A model generated the notes under the pieces. The model did not search any database. It saw nothing but the letters and a program-made list of their open reading frames with translations, and was not told the DNA's origin. A DNA stretch of 64,000 nucleotides from JABDMH01 sp964428345 (GTDB taxonomy: Bacteria; Bacteroidota; Bacteroidia; Chitinophagales; Saprospiraceae), in assembly GCA_964428345.1 (NCBI GenBank), contig CAYRYD010000007.1:62001-126000 (forward strand), read 5' to 3'. This document shows, in pieces, positions 55,073-63,933 of the stretch (positions within the stretch are counted from its first letter, which is position 1; each line of letters opens with the position of its first letter). A program made the position numbers and the translations under genes.

Positions 55073-57229
55073 TCAGACCACTCCAAAGTGACGCAGACCT
55101 TCGAGCACACCGGCCGCTGCCTCTTTTTCCGCCCGGTAGAGATTCTTGCCTGATTTCAGGACATTTAATTCGGGAGCCGAATTGCCAACGATGATACCGT
55201 TTCCTGAACCGACCAGCATATCGTAATCGTTGCCCGAATCGCCGGCAGTAAACAGACTGGAATAGGGAATCGACCACTTCTTGCAGATGTACTTCAGCGC
55301 CTTCCCCTTGGAGGCTCTTCTCGGTAAAATGTCCAGGTAGCGGTCATGTGACATGATCACGGCCACCTGATTCCGGTATTTTCCCAGAATGGTGTCAATC
55401 TGCCCGGGCTTCCAGATATTATCTTTTAAATAATAGGAGATCTTGTGTGGGTTTTGACCTTCCGGTTCCTGCAATTCAAGAAAAGAAAGGTGATCCAGCC
55501 GTTTTTGCAATTCATTGCGGTTCCAGTTGCGGTCGAGGTAATTACTCCAGCCCTTATCCATAAAATACTCCTCACCCTGCCGGTAATAGATCTGCGATCC
55601 AACGGCACATACCAGAAAATCAGGCTGTGGAAGAGAGAAGCTCCTGATGACATCTTCGACCAACCTGACCGATCTACCCGATGCATAAGCCAGGGCAAAA
55701 TCCGGGTCGCGGTTCTCGAGGATATGCCGTAACTCCAGCAACCCCGGATGTCCCAGTTCTTCACTGATCATGGTACCATCGATATCGGTTGCCAGCAGCA
55801 TGCGGGCGGTCTTCATCCGTACCACTGCCGGAGGGGAAACCTTGCCCTGATGGTACTTTTGAATGACCGGCATCACCCATTTCATATATTGATTGACGTG
55901 TTTGTCCCAGCTGTAGTATTTCTGGGCATTGATGATGCCCGAATCCGAATACTGCCGCCATAAATGCTCATCTGTCAATATTTTGACGATGGCAGATTTA
56001 ATCTGTCCGGAATCCATCGGATCAACGAGAATGCCATTCTCACATTTGGGAATAATCTCCGAAGGACCTCCGTTCTTTGTGGAGACCACCGGAATGCCAC
56101 AACTGGCAGATTCAATCAGGGTAAGGCCAAAATTCTCGTGCAGCGTCAGGTTGACAAAGACACCCCTCTTTTCGGCACAATAACGATAAATGGTGGCTAC
56201 CTCATTTTCCACATCGTGTTTCTTGGGAATCGCCAGTTTGCCATAAAGGTCGTATTTATCCATCTGAAGCAAGATCTGCACCAGTACCTCCCGCTCATTT
56301 TCCGGCATTTTCTCAATATCTTTACGGATACCGGCGAAAATGACCAGGTTGGCGAGGGACTGTAATTCCTTATCCTTGCCATAAACATCAATCAGCGTAT
56401 GTAAATTTTTACGCCGGTCGGGTCTTGAAAGAGCCAGGATACAGGGCTTCTGAGGTTGGGACAGGAATTTTTCGATGTATTCACCCACCCAATATTTTCG
56501 CTGAATTTCCTCTTCCTTATTGTCGGTCGCCAGATTCAGCTGGTAATAAGGAAGGAATTTTTCCGTATCGACCCCCGGAGGAAGAACCTTAAACTTAGCC
56601 CGATCGTGATCTTCGTACATACGGTAAGTCTCGATCTCCTGAGCCGTTGAGGTGATGATGAAGGAAGCTTCCTTCAGGACCCGGTTTTCCGCTTTTATCC
56701 GCTTGCTAAACTTAAATTTCCGTTCACCTTCTTCCTCGGTCAAACCCATCGAACGCACTTTCTGTTTTTTGGCAATACCCAGTGAATGGCCGGTATGTGC
56801 AAAGGGAACCTTTAACAGGGTTGACAATTCACTGGCTACATAGCCGGCATCACCGTAATGGCTATGGATCCAGTGAGGAATGATGTTTTCTTCCTTGAAG
56901 TATTTGATGGCATTGGCTACAAACTCATCCAGGTACTCCCACAACTCTTCTTTCATCCGGTAACGCTTTCCGGCAAAGGGAATTCTGCGAATATCCAGTT
57001 TGTCATTAACAATCTCTACCGGAAGGCTGTAGGCATCATCCAGTTGGGGATCATCAATAAGCCGGGTCACCAGATGGACGTGTTGGACATCCGGATGCCT
57101 GGAAAGATATTCGGCCAGCTCGAAAACATAGCGGGTCTGACCTCCATTATCGGAGTCACGGCCGATTTCCAGCCCAGACCCCTTTAAAAGGCCATGAATA
57201 TTGATTAAGGCAATTCTGATTTTATTCAA
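55073..57229 (-). CDS. Sucrose-phosphate synthase with fused HAD phosphatase domain
   Basis: 718 residues. The N-terminal 450 are a GT4-type glycosyltransferase of the sucrose-phosphate synthase group: 'LLKGSGLEIGRDSDNGGQTRYVFELA', 'HWIHSHYGDAGYVASELS', 'FAHTGHSLG', 'ALSRPDRRKNLHTLI', 'HENFGLTLIESASCGIPVVSTKNGGP'. The C-terminal 240 are a HAD-IIB phosphatase like sucrose-phosphate phosphatase: D482-I-D484-G-T, 'AYASGRS', 'FTAGDSGNDYDMLVG'. Together they could make sucrose from UDP-glucose and fructose-6-phosphate. Sucrose may serve as a compatible solute. The GH32-like gene follows 143 bp downstream, perhaps for turnover of the same sugar. Confidence 0.93.
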   Translation of the reverse strand: MNKIRIALINIHGLLKGSGLEIGRDSDNGGQTRYVFELAEYLSRHPDVQHVHLVTRLIDDPQLDDAYSLPVEIVNDKLDIRRIPFAGKRYRMKEELWEYLDEFVANAIKYFKEENIIPHWIHSHYGDAGYVASELSTLLKVPFAHTGHSLGIAKKQKVRSMGLTEEEGERKFKFSKRIKAENRVLKEASFIITSTAQEIETYRMYEDHDRAKFKVLPPGVDTEKFLPYYQLNLATDNKEEEIQRKYWVGEYIEKFLSQPQKPCILALSRPDRRKNLHTLIDVYGKDKELQSLANLVIFAGIRKDIEKMPENEREVLVQILLQMDKYDLYGKLAIPKKHDVENEVATIYRYCAEKRGVFVNLTLHENFGLTLIESASCGIPVVSTKNGGPSEIIPKCENGILVDPMDSGQIKSAIVKILTDEHLWRQYSDSGIINAQKYYSWDKHVNQYMKWVMPVIQKYHQGKVSPPAVVRMKTARMLLATDIDGTMISEELGHPGLLELRHILENRDPDFALAYASGRSVRLVEDVIRSFSLPQPDFLVCAVGSQIYYRQGEEYFMDKGWSNYLDRNWNRNELQKRLDHLSFLELQEPEGQNPHKISYYLKDNIWKPGQIDTILGKYRNQVAVIMSHDRYLDILPRRASKGKALKYICKKWSIPYSSLFTAGDSGNDYDMLVGSGNGIIVGNSAPELNVLKSGKNLYRAEKEAAAGVLEGLRHFGVV

Positions 57230-58573
57230 AATAAATTGGTTTAGTTAGAATTTAGTTGATATTACCCATCATTCTTCGAATTAAAAATTCAACAAGAATG
57301 GAGATGAGAACGGATATTTATCCTGGGACTCATCAACTAATCATTTCGTAAAGTTCGTAAAAATTGATCAGCTGTCAAAGAAGGAAGATGCTATGATCAC
57401 TGTCTATGCAGAAAATTATTAGCCTTTTACAGCATAACCCATCATTTACAACGTTTCCATAAATTAAATTGTTCGCTATTTCACGAAAAAATCCGATATA
57501 GTTATATTTTTTTTCAATTTCAAGGTAAAAGGTAATTACCCTGATTTTTTCGGATTTTAAAATGGATTTGTCGAATAATTATTTCGAAATTAAATAATTA
57601 ACTGAAAATTTACAAGACGGCAAAAAGGAAGAACCAGTACAAAGGTCCGGGAAATTCCCTCCGGATCCATGCTGGCCAATCCATACGGTCAACGCTGTAC
57701 TCTCCAGGTCAGTCAAAATTTCTATCACAAACACGTCCATTCCGCTTATCAGGACAGCTGGCCGTCAGGTTACCCGGGCATGCCAATGACGGCTTCGCCG
57801 GATCCCCATGGGGGCTTGAGTGGCAGGACTCTTAGCGCATGCCTTTCATTGAACATCTCCGGCACCAACTAAATGATTACAGACATAAATTGTATATCAA
57901 AGACCATGAGCGTACTGTTCATCATATCCAACATCCCAATTCACTTCAGGCTACCTCCTTCTTTCAGACGAATATGGCTCATCGATCATACTACCGAAAT
58001 AGATGCTTATCAGGGAATAACAACCCTAATTTTACAGGCACCCGGTTTCAGAAAGTGGATAACTTCTCCGGTTTCATGGCAGCTATGCCCGGAAAGTAAA
58101 ATGGATCATCGAAACGATGTAAAGGGATGTCTGATCAGGAGGTTGTCACTCTGGCAGCCAGTAGGTTTATCAAATCCAGGGATTCAAGATTTCTACCTGA
58201 AGGGTTTCGGTGAAAAAGGGTTGTCTGCATGATTTGAAAAACACCTTGATAATAATATAACAATTGCCGTTTACAGGGGTTAGCTCATTGCCATACCCTG
58301 GAATTTCACCCTAAGACCTATTACAAACCTATAACAAACAAGAAGAACACGACCTGGTTTCAGGAAAAGGTTGATAATCATATCTTACTGTTTATCAGCA
58401 TTTTAAACTATATATCAAAGCGCCTATACCTTGGTACAGCTGAACTATAACAAGTTTCAGGATCGGAAGATGGGTAGAAATATACGCGAGATCTTATTAA
58501 ATTGATGAGGTGATTCATCACCGGACAATTTTTTTGCGAGTGCAATAGATTTAGTAAGTAGATTGTAAAGAAA
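57230..58573. other. 1.3-kb region without a recognised gene
   Basis: The longest gene-poor stretch in the window. It holds the likely sps promoter (AT-rich, 57240-57600) and a region of mixed composition (57660-58240) with short overlapping ORFs that show no family character. A 5-bp hairpin GGTGA/TCACC at 58509-58522 is followed by a T-run (58529-58536). No tRNA, terminal repeats or protein fragments were recognised. Confidence 0.5.
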
Positions 58574-58610
58574 AGTAGCCTTCTCATCCGCGGGGAGGCT
58601 GCTTTTTCTT
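58574..58610 (+). terminator. Rho-independent terminator
   Basis: AGTAGCCT (58574-58581) pairs with AGGCTGCT (58596-58603, one G-U), followed by TTTTTCTT. It reads on the plus strand, but no plus-strand gene ends just before it, so an unannotated RNA or a decayed gene may lie upstream. Confidence 0.65.
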
Positions 58611-58756
58611 ACATCAGAATACGATATGCGATGGCGATGACAGGGTGTTCGGAGATTTAGAGAAAACAGTTGTCATTTCCACTTACTCCGGAATATTATC
58701 CTAAATTGAGCCCATAGCATGTTTTCCCCGAAGGAAATTCTGCAAAAGCTGATCTT

Positions 58757-59371
58757 ATGATAAACGACATTCAGCGATTGAATCATGCCATGGAACTGAT
58801 AGACCAGGAGAACCGCCGGGACCCCCGGGAGGACGAGTGGAATGGAAAACGCTATCCCAAAGAACTCCTCTATTCCCTGAGAATGACGAACTGGCTTCAT
58901 AAGTTTGCACCTGAGGCTTCTGAAGCTTTACAATTGGCTGCCCGGGGCCAGCATATTGGCCGCTGGCAGGTCCCGCGGGAGGAGTTTCCGATGGACCGTG
59001 CAGGTTATCTGCGCTGGCGGAACCAGTTAAAACAACTGCATGCAGGTCTGACCGCTAAAATCATGGAAGAAGTGGGATATCACCGGGATATGATCGACGA
59101 GGTGACTGCCTTGATTGAGAAAAAAAATCTCAAACAAAATCAAGACACCCAGACGCTGGAAGACGTTGTTTGTCTCGTCTTCCTGCAGTATTACCTGCCC
59201 GATTTTTCCAGGAAAAAATCAGCGGAAAAGATGATGGAAATACTGCGAAAAACCTGGCGAAAAATGTCTCCTGCAGCGCAGCAAGAAGCATTGCAACTCA
59301 ATCTATCCGATGAGACAAGACGCCTGGTGGCAAAGGCATTAAGTGACCACGACGACCGGAAAATCAAATGA
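58757..59371 (+). CDS. DUF4202 family protein
   Basis: 204 residues, no signal or membrane segment. The sequence carries the family signatures 'RRDPREDEWNGKRYPKELLYSLRMTNWLHKF', 'LAARGQHIGRWQVPREEFPMDRAGYLRWRN' (His/Arg-rich, possible metal or nucleotide site) and 'EDVVCLVFLQYYLPDF'. DUF4202 proteins are often near glutamyl-tRNA synthetase-related or metabolic genes in other bacteria, but nothing here indicates the role. Function unknown. Confidence 0.85.
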   Translation: MINDIQRLNHAMELIDQENRRDPREDEWNGKRYPKELLYSLRMTNWLHKFAPEASEALQLAARGQHIGRWQVPREEFPMDRAGYLRWRNQLKQLHAGLTAKIMEEVGYHRDMIDEVTALIEKKNLKQNQDTQTLEDVVCLVFLQYYLPDFSRKKSAEKMMEILRKTWRKMSPAAQQEALQLNLSDETRRLVAKALSDHDDRKIK

Positions 59372-59585
59372 AACGGGTCAGTATTTAATGTTGGGATATA
59401 TCATCAAGCGTCCAAAACGTTTTTCATTTAAGAATATCATCCCTATCGGTGATAGTCTATGGCGGTCGGTAATGGAATGTATCCTAAAAACTTTGCTTAC
59501 TTTCGATCACCAATAAGATATGAAATGCTATTTCATTGTACTAAGTTTATTGTAAGGTGATTCCGGCTTAGTATTCGACGGTGGG
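59372..59585. other. Intergenic spacer
   Basis: No gene recognised between DUF4202 and the inverted-repeat element. Confidence 0.3.
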
Positions 59586-59806
59586 CACCCACACCAGGGG
59601 CGGAGCGTCGGATTTTATCCAGCGATTAGCGATGAATAAATTCAATGATACAAGAGAGTTAGTTGTTTCTATGATATGGATAGTCAGCAGAATGGTAGCC
59701 TTGCTCTCCCACCCGCAAGCGGTTCGCTCACTTAGAGATCCACCGGATCTCTATTCCACCTAAGGGTGGAAATCGTTCGCTCATAGCGTAGCCCCTGGAT
59801 GTGGGT
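59586..59806. repeat. MITE-like element with imperfect terminal inverted repeats
   Basis: ACCCACACCAGGGGC at 59587-59601 is matched, inverted, by GCCCCTGGATGTGGGT at 59791-59806 (one extra base). Between them lie an inner hairpin GAGATCCACCGGATCTC at about 59733-59749 and two direct copies of GTTCGCTCA (at about 59722 and 59775). The ~220-bp span with inverted ends and no coding capacity looks like a miniature mobile element. No flanking target duplication was identified. Confidence 0.5.
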
Positions 59807-60122
59807 CGCCGGCGAATGTCCCGCAATTCTGCGGGACAGTTTTTGCTACTTTTTGCTGCCAAAAAGTAGAAAAAGATTAAAGCAAAGACCGATCGTTGAA
59901 GCATTTAAACCTGAACCATAGACTCAAGGACCTCTAAGTTCAAGTGAAAAAAAGGATTCGTTGATTATTAGACGACTCACAATAGCTAACTAACTGATTT
60001 TTAGAACCTTTTTTTTGTAGTTGGACATTATTTTGGACGCTAGTGGGATATATCATCAAAAAAATACCCTGGAACCGGTAGATCGCAGGGCATTCAATCC
60101 AGATTAAACCAGTTAAGCACTG
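59807..60122. other. Gene-free stretch with two perfect hairpins
   Basis: GTCCCGCA/TGCGGGAC (59818-59837, 4-nt loop) is followed by a T-run and may be a plus-strand terminator. CTACTTTTTG and CAAAAAGTAG (59846-59869, loop CTGC) form a second hairpin of a kind that recurs in intergenic DNA of many bacteria. No ORF. Confidence 0.6.
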
Positions 60123-61391
60123 TCAGGCTTTACCCTTCAACATAAGATTCCAGTACATGAAGGGAAGGCCATATTTCTTCAAAACCCACATACTGTAAAG
60201 GTCTTTTGAAGTATCAAAAAATTTAGTCAGCAGAGGGTCGGAGTCCCGTTCGTTGCTATAATCAAATTCTGCCAGTAGCATCTTTCCGTAACCAGTAACA
60301 ATCGGACAAGACGAGTAACCTCCGTATCGCTGCATTGGCAACTGGTGCTTCATGACTGTCAACAAATTTTCAACCAATACCGGAGCCTGCTTTCGGATCG
60401 CGGCACCCGTCTTGGCGGTGGGCAGGGCGGCTGCATCACCCAGTGCAAAAACGTTGGGATACTCCTTATGTTGCAAGGTATGGATATCCACATTGATCCA
60501 ACCCCTGTCAGGTCCTTCCTGAACTGAAATCTTAGATCGCTTGATAAAATCCGGTGCCGATTGCGGAGGTGCGAGATGCATCATATCATACGGTATGACC
60601 ACTTCAGTCTGCGACAACTCGATGATGCCGGCATCCTTCTTATTGTAATAAAGTTTGTCCGGCTGATCAGCGAATTGAGTAATGGTGTAATAAGCTTTTT
60701 TATGTGCGGCATCAATCTTGGTCAGTTTGTGAAAAAAGCGGAGGTGAATGTCCTTGCGGTCTACCACTTTCATCAAAGTGGTCTTAAAGGGTTCTGTACC
60801 AAATATAACCGAACCGGGAGTAGCAAAAATTACGTTTGTCTTATCCCTCACCTTTGATCGGTGAAAATAATCTTCCGCCAGGTACATGATCTTTTGAGGA
60901 GCACCGCCGCATTTAATGGCAGTGGCGGGTTGGGTAAACAAAGCATTACCTCCTTTAAACTCCTGCAAAACTTTCCAGGTATATTCCGGATCCACATAAT
61001 TGCTGCAAACACCATTTTTATTGATGGTCTCCTTTAATCCCTCGATTCCATCCAGATCGATCTGAATACCCGGGCAGGCGACGAGAAAATCATAGGTAAT
61101 ATCACCACTGGTCCTGGTGACAATCCGGTTGTGATCCGGGTCTATTTCATCCACAAAATCCTTTATCCAAATGGCACCGTCCGGAATAAGATCTTTCATA
61201 TCTCGCTCCGTTTTTCTATAGTTATAGGTTCCCGCTCCAACCAATGTCCAGGCAGGCTGATAATAGTGCTTTTCTGCCGGGTCAATGATGGCAATGTCTA
61301 ACTTCCGGTCCTCCCGGAGCAAGCGGGCTGCAACTGTAATGCCGGCGGTACCAGCTCCTATAATTGCGATTTGATGATGTTTTGCTTGCAT
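60123..61391 (-). CDS. Sulfide:quinone oxidoreductase-like flavoprotein
   Basis: 422 residues. The N-terminal FAD-binding motif is 'IAIIGAGTAGITVAARL'; 'YQPAWTLVGAGTY' and 'LVACPGIQIDLDGIEGL' follow; a second FAD-contact motif is 'NVFALGDAAALPTAKTGAAIRKQAPVLVENL'. Cysteines at about 128 ('NGVCSNYV'), 'AIKCGGAPQK' and 'YGGYSSCPIVTGYGKMLLAEF' match the catalytic cysteine layout of sulfide:quinone oxidoreductase (SQR). It would oxidise sulfide and reduce quinone at the membrane. It is the last gene of an operon with two YeeE/YedE-type membrane genes (87 bp gap), which supports a sulfur role. No persulfide dioxygenase or rhodanese is adjacent. Confidence 0.9.
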   Translation of the reverse strand: MQAKHHQIAIIGAGTAGITVAARLLREDRKLDIAIIDPAEKHYYQPAWTLVGAGTYNYRKTERDMKDLIPDGAIWIKDFVDEIDPDHNRIVTRTSGDITYDFLVACPGIQIDLDGIEGLKETINKNGVCSNYVDPEYTWKVLQEFKGGNALFTQPATAIKCGGAPQKIMYLAEDYFHRSKVRDKTNVIFATPGSVIFGTEPFKTTLMKVVDRKDIHLRFFHKLTKIDAAHKKAYYTITQFADQPDKLYYNKKDAGIIELSQTEVVIPYDMMHLAPPQSAPDFIKRSKISVQEGPDRGWINVDIHTLQHKEYPNVFALGDAAALPTAKTGAAIRKQAPVLVENLLTVMKHQLPMQRYGGYSSCPIVTGYGKMLLAEFDYSNERDSDPLLTKFFDTSKDLYSMWVLKKYGLPFMYWNLMLKGKA

Positions 61392-61478
61392 AATATTAAT
61401 AGTTTAATGCATGATGGCTAAATTGCATAAATCATCGTCTTTTGACCTGGAATACTCCAATTGACAATTCAGCTTATG

Positions 61479-61892
61479 CTAGTGAGGCAATTTATTTCTC
61501 AACAATCCGTATACAAATGTTCCAAACATGGCGCTTGCCAGAAACATGACCAGTACTGTATATCCGCTACCCAGCAAAACAAACATCGGACCTGGACAAA
61601 TGCCGGCAAGGGCCCAGCCAAGACCAAAAATAAAACCACCAATAATGTAGCGGGGAATGGATTTACTTTTATCCGGAATGACAATTTCTTTTCCTTCAAT
61701 CGACTTGAAATGACGCCACTTTATCAACTGAACAATGATTATTCCAAGTACGACCGACGAAAAGATAATTCCGTACATATGAAATGACTGAAAATGAAAC
61801 ATTTCAAAAATCCGGAACCACGAAACGGCTTCTGTCTTAAATAAAGTCACTCCAAAAATGATTCCGACTACGATATATTTAAAGTATCTCAT
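61479..61892 (-). CDS. YeeE/YedE-type (DUF6691) membrane protein, half transporter
   Basis: 137 residues with four hydrophobic segments. The 'FIFGLGWALAGICPGPMFVLLGSGY' segment carries the conserved cysteine of the YeeE/YedE sulfur-transport family (DUF6691). Together with the next gene upstream (61915-62505) it would make up the two halves of a single TsuA-like thiosulfate/sulfur carrier. Encoded 22 bp downstream of its partner and upstream of SQR. Confidence 0.88.
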   Translation of the reverse strand: MRYFKYIVVGIIFGVTLFKTEAVSWFRIFEMFHFQSFHMYGIIFSSVVLGIIIVQLIKWRHFKSIEGKEIVIPDKSKSIPRYIIGGFIFGLGWALAGICPGPMFVLLGSGYTVLVMFLASAMFGTFVYGLLRNKLPH

Positions 61893-61914
61893 TTTATCTG
61901 AATTCTAAAGCAGG

Positions 61915-62505
61915 TTAAAATATCAATGGGAAGATGACATAAGTCATAAATAAGCCTCCGAGAAAAAAACCGATGACGGCGATCAACGACGATATCTGCA
62001 ATGCTGACAAACCACTGATGGCATGACCGGAAGTACATCCTCCTGCATATCTTGCTCCAAAACCAACCAGAAAACCACCGACAACAATCATCAGAAATCC
62101 CTGCAGCGTAAATAGGGAAGTCCAGCTATAAAACTCTGGCACCAGGGGTACATTTCCATATTCCGCAGGTATACCCAGTTCATTGAGCGAGCGGACGGTA
62201 GCTTCTGACACATGAGCGATATTTCCATCTTCTCCGGCAAAATGGGTGGCTGCAATATACCCTCCGAACATAGCGCCCAAAACCACCAATAGATTCCAGG
62301 CCTGTGATTGCCAGTCAAAACGGAAAAAATCCGAATACTCATCCGCTCCATCGGCAGCACACATTACCCTAAAATTGGCAGAGATACCAAACTCTTTCCC
62401 AAAAAACAAGAGCAAAAAAAGAACCAGGGCTATCATTAAACCTCCCACCCACCAGGGCCAGGGTTGACTGATAAAGTCCCGTACGGTCATAAAAAAATCA
62501 AGCAT
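61915..62505 (-). CDS. YeeE/YedE family membrane protein, half transporter
   Basis: 196 residues, about four to five membrane helices. The family signature 'GFGARYAGGCTSGHAISGLSALQISSL' holds the conserved cysteine in a G-rich helix. An internal periplasmic or cytoplasmic loop (about 85-120) is hydrophilic. First gene of the sulfur operon. The likely promoter lies in 62506-62600; a Crp/Fnr-like site is centred at about 62587. Confidence 0.88.
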   Translation of the reverse strand: MLDFFMTVRDFISQPWPWWVGGLMIALVLFLLLFFGKEFGISANFRVMCAADGADEYSDFFRFDWQSQAWNLLVVLGAMFGGYIAATHFAGEDGNIAHVSEATVRSLNELGIPAEYGNVPLVPEFYSWTSLFTLQGFLMIVVGGFLVGFGARYAGGCTSGHAISGLSALQISSLIAVIGFFLGGLFMTYVIFPLIF

Positions 62506-62579
62506 GCCAATAGGTTTTATATCGTTATCTAGCTAAATCTTAATCCATTGTAAAATGACGAAAAAACAAGGTAGTATTT

Positions 62580-62595
62580 TGTGACAATGATCACT
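62580..62595. promoter_or_regulatory. Crp/Fnr-family-like binding site
   Basis: TGTGACAATGATCACT contains GTGA-N6-TCAC, the symmetrical core of Crp-family operators. It is 75 bp upstream of the sulfur operon (minus) and 173 bp upstream of the oxidoreductase gene (plus). Which protein binds is not known. Confidence 0.4.
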
Positions 62596-62768
62596 CAGGA
62601 CAATGATTTCCCTTTTCTCCCGGAGTGACTCCGTGTAGAGTCTCCAGCTAGCCCGGTGTACCTCTAAATCCCTTCAACCATCACGGATTAAGTTGCCAGT
62701 CATCTTCCTCCTCTGAAATCATTTACCTACATTAGTTGTCATTAAAAATCTAAACAGGCTGTTGAATT

Positions 62769-63845
62769 ATGAATAATAAACTTCGCGTACTTGTTGTTGG
62801 ATGTGGCCACATGGGCATATCCCATGCCCGGGCCTATCATCAGATGGATGAGTTTGAAATCGTTGGCTTGGTAAGCCGGAAACCCGAGAGCCGTAACCGT
62901 CTGTCGGACGAACTGGGTGGCCTACCCACCTATGATCGGTTTGAATCTGCTCTCGAAGCAACCCGGCCGGATATCATATCAATCAATACCTATCCGGAGA
63001 CCCACTACCCCTATTGTAAAAAGAGCCTGGAATCGGGTGCTCATGTCTTTATTGAAAAACCGCTGGCACTTACCGTTGAACAGGCCCAGGAACTGGTCGA
63101 TCTGGCCCATAGTAAAAAACGAAAGATGGTCATCGGCTATATCCTCCGGGTGCATCCAGCCTGGGCCAAATTTATCGATATCGCCAAAACCCTGGGCAAA
63201 CCGCTGGTGATGCGGATGAATCTCAATCAGCAAAGCGATGGCGCGATGTGGTCTACCCATAAGTCACTGATGCATTCAATGTCTCCGATCGTTGACTGCG
63301 GGGTACACTATGTCGATGTCATGTGTCTGATGACCGGAGCCAAACCCATCCGGGTCAGCGCAATCGGAGCCAGGCTCACCGATGAGGTCAGCGAGGATAT
63401 GTACAATTACGGACAATTGCAAGTCGCTTTTGACGATGGCTCAGTCGGATGGTATGAAGCAGGATGGGGACCGATGATGAGCGAGACTGCTTTCTTTGTC
63501 AAAGATGTGATCGGACCTAAAGGATCGGTCAGCATCGTCGATGAAAGTGGTGAGCGAAAAGAAGGATCACAGGACATCGAGGGTCATGCCAAAACCGGTG
63601 GTATCAAGTTACATCATGCCGATCTCGATGAAAGAAGGCTTTTCGCCAAAAAGGATGAATACTTCAGCACCAAAGATGAGCCCAGTCACGATGAGCTCTG
63701 CTACCTCGAACAGCAGTTTCTTTTGAATGCCATCCAGAATGATGTGGATCTTTCCGCTCACCTCAACGATGCCGTCAACAGCTTGCGCATTGTTCTGGCA
63801 GCAGATGAGTCAGTAAGGACGGGAAAAACGGTAGAATTGAAATAA
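62769..63845 (+). CDS. Gfo/Idh/MocA-family oxidoreductase
   Basis: 358 residues. N-terminal NAD(P)-binding Rossmann fold 'LRVLVVGCGHMGISHARAYHQ' (G11-x-G13) and the family motif 'EKPLAL' (E96-K97-P98). The C-terminal alpha/beta domain has 'SPIVDCGVHYVDVMCLMTG' with the conserved Asp and His. Members oxidise or reduce sugar alcohols, inositol, N-acetyl sugars and similar. No signal peptide is present, unlike many Bacteroidota relatives. A Tat-signal gene starts 88 bp downstream on the same strand, probably in the same operon. Confidence 0.93.
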   Translation: MNNKLRVLVVGCGHMGISHARAYHQMDEFEIVGLVSRKPESRNRLSDELGGLPTYDRFESALEATRPDIISINTYPETHYPYCKKSLESGAHVFIEKPLALTVEQAQELVDLAHSKKRKMVIGYILRVHPAWAKFIDIAKTLGKPLVMRMNLNQQSDGAMWSTHKSLMHSMSPIVDCGVHYVDVMCLMTGAKPIRVSAIGARLTDEVSEDMYNYGQLQVAFDDGSVGWYEAGWGPMMSETAFFVKDVIGPKGSVSIVDESGERKEGSQDIEGHAKTGGIKLHHADLDERRLFAKKDEYFSTKDEPSHDELCYLEQQFLLNAIQNDVDLSAHLNDAVNSLRIVLAADESVRTGKTVELK

Positions 63846-63933
63846 AGACACGATGAGAGGAACCGGGCTACCGGCAACAGCCCGGCTTCCTATACCCGGC
63901 AACCTGACCAGTTGATAAAGTTCAAAGGCCTAC

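Noticed and set aside
57669..58232. Overlapping ORFs of 67-119 codons
   Set aside because: Amino-acid content is irregular and shows no family, signal peptide or domain; treated as non-coding.
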